Assembly (NCBI GenBank): GCA_028280445.1
Contig: JANQLU010000016.1
Span: forward strand, 1-64,000
Length of the DNA: 64,000 bases
From: Pirellulaceae bacterium
Lineage (GTDB): Bacteria > Planctomycetota > Planctomycetia > Pirellulales > Pirellulaceae
Direction of reading: 5' to 3'
The number at the start of each line of letters is the position of its first letter. Position 1 is the first letter of the stretch. Shown piece after piece: positions 44,496-53,361 of the stretch. The notes beneath the pieces were generated by a model that was not told where the DNA came from, searched no databases, and worked only from the letters and a program-made list of their open reading frames with translations. The position numbers and the translations under genes were made by a program.

Positions 44496-47400
44496 ATGGA
44501 CACATCATTATTGGCTTTTGAATACGCTTTTGAGCGTCCTTGGTACTTGCTGCTGCTGCTCCTGATTCCCGCGATCTGGTGGTTAGGATTTCAAAGTCTG
44601 GCCGGTCTCGGGAGAACACGCCAATTTACGGTTCTGATCCTGCGAACACTGGTTCTGTGTTTGATGGTGTTGGCGCTGGCCCAATTGCAATGGAAAAAAA
44701 CAACCGATCGATTGACGGTTATTTTTGTTCTCGATCATTCAAAAAGCATCCCGGAAGACAAACAACGGCTGATGCTCGATTACGCTCATCGAGCCGTCAA
44801 GGAATTTCGCAATCGAACGCGAAAAGACAAAGCCGGTGTCATTGTTTTCGGAAGCGAAGCGCGGATCGAAGTCGCACCCTACGAAGGCGAATTGCCGTTG
44901 GTGTCGACGCGCAGTGAATCGGCATTTGATATGCGTAAAGACGCCACCAATCTGGAGTCGGCATTAAAACTTGCCAAAGCGGTTTTTCCCGAAGCGACCG
45001 CCCGCCGAATTGTGATCGTTTCCGATGGCAACGAAAACCTGGGAGACGCCTACGGCCTGGCGCGGGCCATGTCCGAAGACGGTATCGGCATCGATGTTAT
45101 TCCCGTCGAGTTGTTGGCCAAAAACGAAATTGAAGTTGAAAAAGTTGTTCTTCCCACGGAAATTCGAAAAGACGAAAAATTTGATGCGCGAGTTGTGATC
45201 AACTACGATTCGATTGACGAGGGTTCTGACAACAAAACCACCGGCAAAATTTTAATCACCCAAAAAACGCGCGAAGGGACTGAAAAAATTGCCGAAGAAC
45301 CGGTGACGTTGACGCCGGGAAAAAACGTCTTTGGATTTTCTCACAAAGTCACCGAAGCGGACATGTTTCAATTCGATGCGACATTCGTCCCCGACAAAGA
45401 CGCGCAGGGCAAGGTCAAAGATACGACGCCTCAAAACAACGTGGCATCCGCGTTTACTCACGTCCGGGGAAAAGGTCGTGTTTTGTTCATCGAGGATGCC
45501 AGTGAAACTGGCAAGTTCGATTTCCTGATTAACAAACTTCAGGAAAACAACATCGAAGTTGAGTCGATGCCCTCCAATGAACTTTTCCAATCGCCAGCGG
45601 AACTGTTGCAATTCGATTCCATTGTCCTGGCCGACGTGCCGCGAGCCAGTGGCGATTCGATCGACAAAGCAACCGGTTTTTCCGATTCGCAAATCAAAAT
45701 GTTGGTTTCGAACATGGAAGACATGGGTTGTGGGATCGTCATGTTGGGGGGACCTCACTCGTTCGGAGCCGGAGGTTGGGCCAATACCGAACTCGAAAAA
45801 GCGATGCCGGTCGATTTTCAAATCAAAAACGATCGTGTCGATGCCGTGGGCGCTTTGGTTTTGATCATGCACGCTTCGGAAATGAGCAACGGCAACTACT
45901 GGCAACAAAAAATCGCCACCGAAGCCATCAAAGTGCTGGGGCCGATGGATTACTGTGGGGTCGTTGAATGGGCCAATTTCGGCGGCAGATGTAGATGGCT
46001 TTGGAAAAAACCTAATGGTATCGACCGGGTGTTCAAAAATAAAAAAATGATGATGGCCCAAGTGAAACGGATGGTGCCAGGTGACATGCCCGATTTCGAA
46101 GATTCGATGTCGTTGGCATTGAAAGGTTTGACGCGCCCCGGTTTCAATCCGTCTATGAAGCATGTGATCCTGATCAGCGACGGAGACGCGTCTCCTCCCA
46201 AGGCCGCGACGATTGCCGGTTATAAAAAAGCGAAAATCAAAGTCTCGACCGTTTCGGTTTCCTCGCACGGCCGAGTTGACAAAGTGCGAATGCAGAAAAT
46301 TGCCAATTCAACCGGCGGAAAATTCTATGCCGTCACCAACCCCCGCGCGCTGCCCAAAATTTTTCAACGTGAAGCCCGCCGCGTCGCCAAACCGTTGATC
46401 AAAGAGAAAAAAGGAATGGGGCTCATTCTGATCGATGGCGCACAAAACAATGAAATTCTCAAAGGGATCGATTTATCGCAGCTGCGGCCGATCGACGGTT
46501 ATGTCATGACGACCCGCAAATCGAATTCGCTGGTCGAACAATTGATCATTGCCGACGAACCGGACGACAAAGGTGAAAACTCAACGGTCCTGGCCAGCTG
46601 GCGTTATGGATTGGGTAAGGCGATCGTGTTTACGACTGATGCTGGAAATAAATGGGCCAGTGATTGGGCGCAATCGCCGTACTACGAAAAATTCTTTACA
46701 CAGCTTATTCGTTATTCGATGCGACCCGTCAAGCAGAATGCCAATTTTACGGTCAGCACGGACGTCAAGGACGGCGAAGTAACGATCGTCGTTCGGGCAC
46801 TCGACAAAGATGACAAATTTATCAACCACCTGTCGATGAACGGACGTGGCACCGACCCCAACATGACAGGATTCGATATCCAATTCGAACAGGAGTCTTC
46901 GGGGCGCTACGTCGGCAAATTTAAAACCGATCGATCCGGGAATTATCTGTTTAGCATTTTTCCCGGCAATGATTACGAACGACTGACAGCCGGGATTACT
47001 GTGCCGTATTCGTCGGAATACTCGGTTCGAAATTCCAATCTTTCGTTGTTGGAATCATTGTCTGATCTGGAGCCTGAAGGCGGCGAAATTGGCAAAATGA
47101 ATGACGAGAATTTTGACGATGAAAATCTCGGAGCCATACTGAAAATCGATCCGTTTCGAAACACGTTGCAAACGACGGTTGGCATTCAGGATATCTGGCC
47201 GCTGTTGCTGGTCATCACCGGCATTCTGTTTTTTACCGACGTGTTCATCCGCCGCGTCGCGGTGAATTTTGATTGGGTCCCACCGGCCTATCAGAAAACC
47301 ATGGCCAAAATTCGCGGGAAAGACCGTGGTGAAGAGGTTTCACAAAGCATGGCGCGGTTGCAATCGCGAAAGGCGCTCGTGGAAAGCGAGATGGAATCGA

Positions 47401-47633
47401 AACGGGCATCGACCAGATTCCAACCCGAAGAAGCGGAAATGGAACAAGGCGCGCAGGATCTGCACAACGTTTTGGAAAGCGAAGATCGGACCTACAAAGA
47501 AAAACCGCGGGCCACACTAGACGGCGCGATGATTGCCGCCGAAGAGGAAGAAAAAACACAAATGTCGCGTTTGCTCGAAGCCAAGCGAAAGGCGCAAAAG
47601 CAACGCGGCGAAGACCCAGACAAAAAAGACTAA
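44496..47633 (+). CDS. Large membrane protein with two VWA domains and a GATase1-like domain
   Basis: A 1045-residue protein. Two membrane segments (about 16-34 and 44-64) are followed by a periplasmic-facing VWA domain with intact MIDAS residues (VLDHSKS near residue 80, DATNLESAL, VSDGNEN). A GATase1-like fold with IVMLGGPHSFGAGGW (residues about 415-430) and a second VWA-like domain (LIMHASEMS in place of DxSxS; LISDGDA) follow. A third membrane segment (IQDIWPLLLVITGILFF) lies near residue 905, then a coiled, charged cytoplasmic tail. It opens an operon with MoxR, DUF58 and BatA-like genes, an arrangement linked in other bacteria to envelope stress or protein maturation. Confidence 0.87.
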   Translation: MDTSLLAFEYAFERPWYLLLLLLIPAIWWLGFQSLAGLGRTRQFTVLILRTLVLCLMVLALAQLQWKKTTDRLTVIFVLDHSKSIPEDKQRLMLDYAHRAVKEFRNRTRKDKAGVIVFGSEARIEVAPYEGELPLVSTRSESAFDMRKDATNLESALKLAKAVFPEATARRIVIVSDGNENLGDAYGLARAMSEDGIGIDVIPVELLAKNEIEVEKVVLPTEIRKDEKFDARVVINYDSIDEGSDNKTTGKILITQKTREGTEKIAEEPVTLTPGKNVFGFSHKVTEADMFQFDATFVPDKDAQGKVKDTTPQNNVASAFTHVRGKGRVLFIEDASETGKFDFLINKLQENNIEVESMPSNELFQSPAELLQFDSIVLADVPRASGDSIDKATGFSDSQIKMLVSNMEDMGCGIVMLGGPHSFGAGGWANTELEKAMPVDFQIKNDRVDAVGALVLIMHASEMSNGNYWQQKIATEAIKVLGPMDYCGVVEWANFGGRCRWLWKKPNGIDRVFKNKKMMMAQVKRMVPGDMPDFEDSMSLALKGLTRPGFNPSMKHVILISDGDASPPKAATIAGYKKAKIKVSTVSVSSHGRVDKVRMQKIANSTGGKFYAVTNPRALPKIFQREARRVAKPLIKEKKGMGLILIDGAQNNEILKGIDLSQLRPIDGYVMTTRKSNSLVEQLIIADEPDDKGENSTVLASWRYGLGKAIVFTTDAGNKWASDWAQSPYYEKFFTQLIRYSMRPVKQNANFTVSTDVKDGEVTIVVRALDKDDKFINHLSMNGRGTDPNMTGFDIQFEQESSGRYVGKFKTDRSGNYLFSIFPGNDYERLTAGITVPYSSEYSVRNSNLSLLESLSDLEPEGGEIGKMNDENFDDENLGAILKIDPFRNTLQTTVGIQDIWPLLLVITGILFFTDVFIRRVAVNFDWVPPAYQKTMAKIRGKDRGEEVSQSMARLQSRKALVESEMESKRASTRFQPEEAEMEQGAQDLHNVLESEDRTYKEKPRATLDGAMIAAEEEEKTQMSRLLEAKRKAQKQRGEDPDKKD

Positions 47634-47680
47634 GAAAAGCTTAACTCGATCGCTGGACGCGATTTGCACAAGGAGAATTA

Positions 47681-48709
47681 ATGACCAACGAGACTTTACA
47701 GCAACAAGCCGAAGAGTTCCGCGAGAGATACCAAGCGGTAAAAGATCAAGTGGGACGTGTGATTGTTGGTCATGACGAGATTGTTCACGGTGTTTTAACT
47801 TGCATGATGATCGGCGGACATTGCTTGCTCGAAGGTGCACCCGGCCTCGGAAAAACATTGCTCGTGCGTACGCTGGCACAAGCGCTCGACCTCGATTTTA
47901 GTCGGATCCAGTTCACGCCCGACTTGATGCCCGCTGATATTCTGGGAACGAATATGATTGTCGAAGATCCCGACAGCGGTGCTCGTTCGTTCCAATTCCA
48001 ACGAGGTCCAATTTTTACCCAAATCTGCCTGGCCGATGAGATCAATCGTGCGACGCCAAAAACTCAATCGGCGATGCTGGAAACCATGCAGGAGGGGACG
48101 GTGACTGTTGCCGGAACGCGCTACGAATTGCAGAAACCGTTTTTTGTGTTGGCGACGCAAAACCCGATTGAGCAAGAGGGTACCTATCCGCTGCCGGAAG
48201 CTCAACTCGACAGATTCTTGTTCAAGCTCATTGTCGGTTATTCCAACCGCGACGAACTTTCCACAATCATCGAGCGGACCACGCAACGCGTTCACATCGA
48301 AGCAGAAAAGGTGATGGACGGCAGCGAAATTCAGAAATGGCAGGACCTCGTTCGACAAGTGATTTTGGCCGATCACGTGCAGGATTATTTGGTCCGACTG
48401 ACATTGTCGACGCACCCCGATGGCCCGTACGCCGTCGACGCAACCAATCGTTTCTTACGTTGGGGCAGCAGCCCGCGTGGCGCACAAACGATGGCACTGG
48501 CGTCCAAAGTTCGCGCGTTGTTAGAAGGCCGCTACAACGTGAGTTTTGAGGATGTTCGCCGTGTTTTCCTGCCCGCCATGAGACATCGAGTCATCTTGAA
48601 TTTCGAAGCCCAGGCCGAAGGCATGTCCAGCGACGAAGTATTGCTCGATATCCTGGACAAAGTTCCACAGAAGGTGGACGAGATTGTAACTGCAACAGCC
48701 GCCGGATAA
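47681..48709 (+). CDS. MoxR-family AAA+ ATPase
   Basis: A 342-residue ATPase. Walker A GAPGLGKT is at residues 52-59, Walker B/sensor region LADEINRATPKTQSAMLETM near 115-135, sensor 1 VLATQNPIEQEGTYPLPEAQ and the arginine-finger region LDRFLFK. MoxR proteins act as chaperones that use VWA-domain partners as adaptors; those partners are encoded on both sides. AAGGAG precedes the ATG by four bases. The gap to the previous gene is 47 bases. Confidence 0.95.
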   Translation: MTNETLQQQAEEFRERYQAVKDQVGRVIVGHDEIVHGVLTCMMIGGHCLLEGAPGLGKTLLVRTLAQALDLDFSRIQFTPDLMPADILGTNMIVEDPDSGARSFQFQRGPIFTQICLADEINRATPKTQSAMLETMQEGTVTVAGTRYELQKPFFVLATQNPIEQEGTYPLPEAQLDRFLFKLIVGYSNRDELSTIIERTTQRVHIEAEKVMDGSEIQKWQDLVRQVILADHVQDYLVRLTLSTHPDGPYAVDATNRFLRWGSSPRGAQTMALASKVRALLEGRYNVSFEDVRRVFLPAMRHRVILNFEAQAEGMSSDEVLLDILDKVPQKVDEIVTATAAG

Positions 48710-48727
48710 TTTTTGAACTAGATTGTG

Positions 48728-49618
48728 ATGACAACAACCGGCGAAAAATATCTGACTCCCAAAATGCTCGCCCAACTGGAGCGCATGGAACTCGTTTCCC
48801 GAAAAATCTTTCGTGGACGCATGAAAGGGGAACGGCGCAGTAAACGCAAAGGCCAAAGTGTTGAATTTGCCGATTTCCGCAACTACGTTCCCGGTGATGA
48901 TTTGCGGTTTATCGATTGGAATCTCTACGCGCGATTGGACAAGCTGTTTCTCAAACTGTTTATGGAAGAGGAAGATTTACATTTCTACTGCCTGTTCGAT
49001 TGCAGTGCGTCGATGGAATTTGGCGATCCAACAAAATTTTTCTACGCCAAACAATTGGCTGCAGCGCTCGGTTACATCGGCCTTTGTCGTTCGGATCGAG
49101 TCAAAGTCGAGTCGCTCGATCCCAGCGGACGGCACCCGGGACCGGTGCTGCGCGGGCGACATTCGCTTTGGCAACTTTACGATTATCTGGATTCAGTTCC
49201 CTGCGACAGCAACGCGACATTGGCAGAAAGCGTCAAGAGTTTTTGCCTGCGCAATCCAGGGAAAGGCATTTTAGTGCTGATCTCCGATCTGATGGACAAA
49301 ACAGGTTACGAAACGGCTTTGCGTTATCTCGTGTCACAAAATCTGGATATCTATCTGATTCATGTATTGAGCCAGGAAGAAATCGATCCGGAAGTCAAAG
49401 GCGATTTGCGGTTGGTTGATTGTGAGGACAGCGACGTTGCCGAAATCACTGTTTCCAAACGGTTGCTCGACCGCTATCGACAGACCTTGGCAACATTTAT
49501 TCGACGAGCCCGCGAGTTTTGCAATCGACGTGATATCGTTTATATGATGACCAGCACGGAGCGGCCGGTCGATCAACTGGTTGCCAATTATCTGCGACAG
49601 CGAGGGTTGGTCCGGTGA
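48728..49618 (+). CDS. DUF58 protein (VWA-like)
   Basis: A 296-residue cytosolic DUF58 protein. Typical motifs: GRRSKRKGQSVEFADFRNYVPGDDLRFIDW near residue 35-65 (the DUF58 signature R-x-Y-x-x-GD-x-R-x-IDW form), and a degenerate VWA start LFDCSASMEFG. DUF58 proteins occur with MoxR in nearly all such operons and are thought to be its direct partners. ATG 48728 was chosen; GTG 48725 is immediately upstream. The stop codon overlaps the GTG start of the next gene (GTGA). Confidence 0.93.
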   Translation: MTTTGEKYLTPKMLAQLERMELVSRKIFRGRMKGERRSKRKGQSVEFADFRNYVPGDDLRFIDWNLYARLDKLFLKLFMEEEDLHFYCLFDCSASMEFGDPTKFFYAKQLAAALGYIGLCRSDRVKVESLDPSGRHPGPVLRGRHSLWQLYDYLDSVPCDSNATLAESVKSFCLRNPGKGILVLISDLMDKTGYETALRYLVSQNLDIYLIHVLSQEEIDPEVKGDLRLVDCEDSDVAEITVSKRLLDRYRQTLATFIRRAREFCNRRDIVYMMTSTERPVDQLVANYLRQRGLVR

Positions 49619-51615
49619 ATATACTCAGCGCTTTTACGTGGTGGCAATGGCTGATTTTGGGAGTCATCCCAGCGGCAATCGTGGCTTTGTATTTTCTCAA
49701 GCTGCGACGCCAACCGGTCGCCGTTCCGAGTACCTACCTTTGGACAAAAGCCATTGAGGATCTGCACGTCAATTCATTTTGGCAAAAACTTCGCAATAGC
49801 CTCCTGCTGTGGCTTCAACTTTTTCTGATCTGCCTGTTGTTGTTGTCCGGTTTGCGACCGGGTTGTCGGGGTGAGCAACTCGAAGGGGACCGATTCATAT
49901 TTTTGATTGATGCTTCGGCCAGTATGTCCGCGATGGATATGGAAGAAGGAAAATCTCGCCTGGACTTGGCCAAAGAGCATTGCATTGGCTTGATTGATCG
50001 GATGAAACCAAAAGATGTGGCGATGATCATCAGTTTTTCCGATCGCGCTTACCCGCATCAATCCTATACCAGTAACAAATCACTACTGAAACGGAAAATC
50101 AAGGATATCAAACAAACGCAATTCAAAACCGATTTACGTGAAGCGTTGATTGCCGCGTCCGGTTTGGCAAACCCGGGGCGAACGAGTAACCGCGAAGACA
50201 ATCGTGATATTCAGGTCGCTGATGCGCTTGAAGCCAAATTGTTTATTGTCAGCGACGGCGGCGTTGCCGAAGTGCAGGATTTTTCCTTGGCCGGATTGAC
50301 TCCCGAATACCATCCCATCGGCGCCTATGACGCACCGGACAACGTCGGCATCATCGCGTTTTCCGTATCGCAGTCGATCGAAGAAGACAAATCGTACGAA
50401 GCTTATGCGCGATTTGAAAATTTCGGCAACGAGGACAAGGAAATCAGTTTTTCGCTGTATGCCAATGGCGAATTACATGATTCGAAATCGACCGTGATGA
50501 TCAAAGCCAATCAAACGCGCGGAGCCCAATTTGATTTGTCAGCGGCTCTCGACAAATTCGATTTGCCCATCGAATTGCGGCTGGAAATCGAGACCGACGA
50601 TGCACTGGCCATGGACAACGAAGCGTTTTGCATCATCAATCGGCCCAAACAGGCGAAAGTTCTGGTTGTATCCGATGGCAATCGATATCTGGAATTGGCG
50701 GTCACCGATCGTTTGCGAAAACTGGCGACCATCGAATTTGAAATCCCGTCATACTTGGATTCCGAAGAATATCGGGTTCAGGCACTGTCGGGTGAATTCG
50801 ATTTGATCATTTATGATCGTTTGACACCCAAAGAGCACCCCCAAGCGAATACGTTTTATATCGATGCCCTGCCCCCCGGCGATCAGTGGAAAAAATCCGA
50901 ATCGTTTAGCCAAGTGACGGTGATCGATTACAGTCGCAGCCACCGGGTCACGCAGTTTGTTGAATTGAGCCGGATCGTGATTGTCGAAGCGTGTTCATTG
51001 ACTGGCCCCACGGCCACCAAATCATTGGTCGATGCCAAAGAAGGCTCGCTGATGGCGATCGCACCGCGGCAAGGATTTCAGGATCTCGTGTTGGGTTTTC
51101 CCATCGTTGTCACCCAAGATGACGGCACAGACGAACTCAACACCGATTGGCCGAATCATCCTAGTTTCCCGTTGATCTTCAAAAGCATTATTCAATACCT
51201 CGGCGGCGTGGCGGATATGGATATCGCCGACAATACACGCACCGGAAGCCCGGTAAAAATAAAACTCGAAGAACAATTTGATACGATCGAGGTCAAAAAT
51301 CCGGTGGGTAAAAAATCGACACTACGTCGTGCACCCAACAATACATTTTTGTTTGCCGACACCGCCGAAATTGGCGTCTATGAAGTCAAGCCAGGCAAGG
51401 TCGACGAGACTCGCGAGAAATTTGCGGTCAACCTGATGAATCGTCGCGAAAGCGATATTCGTGTGCGAGAAAAGCTGGAAATCGGTTTTCAGGAAATTAC
51501 CGGTGCCAAAGTCAATCGCATTGTTCGCAAAGAGTACTGGAAATGGTTCGTCATCGTCGCGCTGATCGTTCTATTTTTCGAATGGGTCATCTACAACCGT
51601 CGAATTTTGGTTTAG
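49615..51615 (+). CDS. BatA-like membrane protein with VWA domain
   Basis: A 666-residue protein. The N-terminus has the BatA layout: membrane segment 1 (about 10-28, LILGVIPAAIVALYFLKLRRQPV), segment 2 (about 62-80) and then a VWA domain with intact MIDAS start FLIDASASMS near residue 98. Long beta-rich extracytoplasmic domains follow, and a last membrane segment (WFVIVALIVLFFEWVIYNRR) ends the protein at the C-terminus. The start is GTG at 49615, overlapping the DUF58 stop by four bases, so translation is coupled. It closes the operon begun at 44496. Confidence 0.9.
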   Translation: MNILSAFTWWQWLILGVIPAAIVALYFLKLRRQPVAVPSTYLWTKAIEDLHVNSFWQKLRNSLLLWLQLFLICLLLLSGLRPGCRGEQLEGDRFIFLIDASASMSAMDMEEGKSRLDLAKEHCIGLIDRMKPKDVAMIISFSDRAYPHQSYTSNKSLLKRKIKDIKQTQFKTDLREALIAASGLANPGRTSNREDNRDIQVADALEAKLFIVSDGGVAEVQDFSLAGLTPEYHPIGAYDAPDNVGIIAFSVSQSIEEDKSYEAYARFENFGNEDKEISFSLYANGELHDSKSTVMIKANQTRGAQFDLSAALDKFDLPIELRLEIETDDALAMDNEAFCIINRPKQAKVLVVSDGNRYLELAVTDRLRKLATIEFEIPSYLDSEEYRVQALSGEFDLIIYDRLTPKEHPQANTFYIDALPPGDQWKKSESFSQVTVIDYSRSHRVTQFVELSRIVIVEACSLTGPTATKSLVDAKEGSLMAIAPRQGFQDLVLGFPIVVTQDDGTDELNTDWPNHPSFPLIFKSIIQYLGGVADMDIADNTRTGSPVKIKLEEQFDTIEVKNPVGKKSTLRRAPNNTFLFADTAEIGVYEVKPGKVDETREKFAVNLMNRRESDIRVREKLEIGFQEITGAKVNRIVRKEYWKWFVIVALIVLFFEWVIYNRRILV

Positions 51616-51619
51616 CGAC

Positions 51620-51664
51620 ATGGACGATGAAGTTCTTGGAAGTGGACGATGAGGTTCTTGGAAG
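51620..51664. repeat. Short tandem duplication
   Basis: A unit close to TGGACGATGAGGTTCTTGGA occurs twice in tandem (with one base changed) directly after the BatA-like gene's stop codon and before an R2 element. Confidence 0.85.
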
Positions 51665-51669
51665 GTTTC

Positions 51670-51822
51670 GGGAGGGCGAGGCTCCTGCCGAGCCAGATCC
51701 TGTGAGCGGCAAGGCGCTAGCCGCCGGTTAGAATCAGGGTACGAAGCGCTAACGAACCGGCGGCTAGCGCATTGCCGCTCACAATAACTGTGCCAGAGGC
51801 TCGGCAGGAGCCTCGCCCTCCC
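51670..51822. repeat. R2 palindrome with a complete R3 palindrome in its loop
   Basis: R2 arms at 51670-51694 and 51798-51822 are perfect complements. A complete R3 hairpin, 51703-51781, occupies the loop. This is the clearest example of one palindrome family nested in another. Confidence 0.93.
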
Positions 51823-51836
51823 GGGCCGCCAACCGT

Positions 51837-52274
51837 TTAATAACTTCGATTGGCTTCATCGACCAAATGATTCATCACAAAGAAATCATACAGATATCCC
51901 AGTCCGAACAGGCCAAATGTGCACAAATAGACGATACCGGTAAACCATTTGTTGCAATACATTCGATGCACGCCTAACACGCCCAAAAAGAAAAACAGCA
52001 ACCAGGCGATAGTGTAGTCCGTTTTTCCACGTGCAAATGTCTGGTTTGCTTCCTCATTCATTTGAGGAATCAGAAAAGCATCGACAATCCAGCCAATTCC
52101 CAACAGCCCAAACGTAAACAGCCAGATCAGGCCCGAAATCGGTTTGTTGTAGTAAAAACGATGCAGTCCAAAGATGCCGTAGAAAAACCAGGCAACATAA
52201 CCGATCGCCACGTTGTGAGTTTCACCGGCGTAAGTGACGGGTTTCTGCTTGACGGGATAGGTTACCGCTGACAT
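51837..52274 (-). CDS. Double TM2-domain membrane protein
   Basis: A 145-residue protein with two tandem TM2 domains, each a pair of membrane helices: AWFFYGIFGLHRFYYNKPISGLIWLFTFGLLGIGWIVD (residues about 28-66) and the LLFFFLGVLGVHRMYCNKWFTGIVYLCTFGLFGLGYLYD stretch (about 92-130). Both keep the GxHRxY pattern. The function of bacterial TM2 proteins is unknown. GGAGA precedes the ATG at 52274 by four bases. It is flanked by palindromes on both sides. Confidence 0.9.
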   Translation of the reverse strand: MSAVTYPVKQKPVTYAGETHNVAIGYVAWFFYGIFGLHRFYYNKPISGLIWLFTFGLLGIGWIVDAFLIPQMNEEANQTFARGKTDYTIAWLLFFFLGVLGVHRMYCNKWFTGIVYLCTFGLFGLGYLYDFFVMNHLVDEANRSY

Positions 52275-52358
52275 CGTTTCTCCTGTAGAAATGGTTCAGA
52301 CAGGCTATTCGTCGAAAACCAAGAAAACTTTGCCAAAATCCGCGAAGATTTTTTGTTG

Positions 52359-52511
52359 TGAGCGGCAAGGCGCTAGCCGCCGGTACGAATCACTAGCGAA
52401 CCAGCTGTTCCGGGAGGGCGAGGCTCCTGCCGAGCCGCGGGCATGTTGAATCGTTTTTTCCGGCCGAAAGAAAATAGCACCGTCGCGGCTCGGCAGGAGC
52501 CTCGCCCTCCC
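52359..52511. repeat. R3 half joined to a complete R2 palindrome
   Basis: An R3 left arm (52359-52384) and a remnant of its right side (CACTAGCGAACC, 52391-52402) adjoin R2, whose arms are 52412-52436 and 52487-52511. R2 seems to have replaced the R3 right arm. Confidence 0.85.
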
Positions 52512-52524
52512 GATACTTCCTAAT

Positions 52525-53184
52525 CTATTGGCCATCCAGAATGCGATGCAAATGTTCAATCTGGGCTCGGACGCTGTCCAGATCGGGATTGATTTCCAAA
52601 GCTACTTTGAAACTTTCGATGGCCTCGGCAACTTCATTCATCTGCAAATGACAATGTCCCAAGCCCATGGCTGCTGAAAATTGAAACGGATTCAATTCCA
52701 AAGCTCGCCAACAATCTCCACATGATTCGTAGAAATTTTCGAGTGCGTAATTGGCGATGGCTCGTTGATTCCAGATTTCGCAAATATCTTCGTCTTGAAA
52801 AATGACTTCGTCCGCCAGCATGATCGCTTCGTCGTAACGTTGACATTGATTGAGACGGTAGATGGTATTCAATTTTTGCCGATGGCCAGGATGGTCAATT
52901 CGAAACCAAACCGTTCGTAGACCGTGGTCGGCCAACAAACGTACTGCACGATCAGAATCTTTCAGTGCTCGGCCCAGCACATCGTTACAGCGGTAATCCC
53001 CCAAAAATCCGATTGCCAGGACTGCAGCACGACGACTGACACGGCGACCGTGAGTTGCAAGACGCTCCAATGTTCCGATGGTGTAAGATTCAGAAACAGC
53101 TTCGACAAAACCGGCGGAGTTTTCGGAATGCAAATATTTTTGGTATAGTTGATCTATCAAAGGATAGTTTAGATCATCCGACAT
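52525..53184 (-). CDS. HEAT/TPR repeat protein
   Basis: A 219-residue cytosolic protein. The first part, TLERLATHGRRVSRRAAVLAIGFLGD and SDRAVRLLADHGLRTVWFR, resembles HEAT-like repeats; residues of about 120-219 are three TPR motifs (e.g. EIWNQRAIANYALENFYESC, SAAMGLGHCHLQMNEVAEAI). The protein presumably mediates protein interactions. The ATG at 53184 was preferred because it gives the compact N-terminus MSDDLNYPLIDQLYQKYL; the frame is open to 53259, which would add 25 residues. Neither has a strong ribosome-binding site. Confidence 0.8.
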   Translation of the reverse strand: MSDDLNYPLIDQLYQKYLHSENSAGFVEAVSESYTIGTLERLATHGRRVSRRAAVLAIGFLGDYRCNDVLGRALKDSDRAVRLLADHGLRTVWFRIDHPGHRQKLNTIYRLNQCQRYDEAIMLADEVIFQDEDICEIWNQRAIANYALENFYESCGDCWRALELNPFQFSAAMGLGHCHLQMNEVAEAIESFKVALEINPDLDSVRAQIEHLHRILDGQ

Positions 53185-53361
53185 TTGCGACACATAGAAG
53201 AAACGAAAAATCAGTTTTGGGGCCAAGTTTCGAGTGTACTCGGCGGCCTCGGTATCCACAATGATTCGAACCCGATTCCGCGATACAAATCAGGCTTTTT
53301 CGCACGTATTCTACGCTGGTTTGGCAAGCCGTAACGGCTATGACGATTAGGTATCGCCGGC

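Noticed and set aside
45252-46268. Long minus-strand open frame (338 codons)
   Set aside because: It is antisense to the VWA/GATase1-like gene, has a His/Phe/Arg-rich composition without a fold-like pattern, and reflects codon bias of the real gene.
53230-53310. Possible tRNA gene because of a GGGTTCGAATC-like T-loop on the minus strand
   Set aside because: No acceptor stem, D-arm or anticodon arm can be drawn around it. It lies at the upstream edge of the TPR gene.
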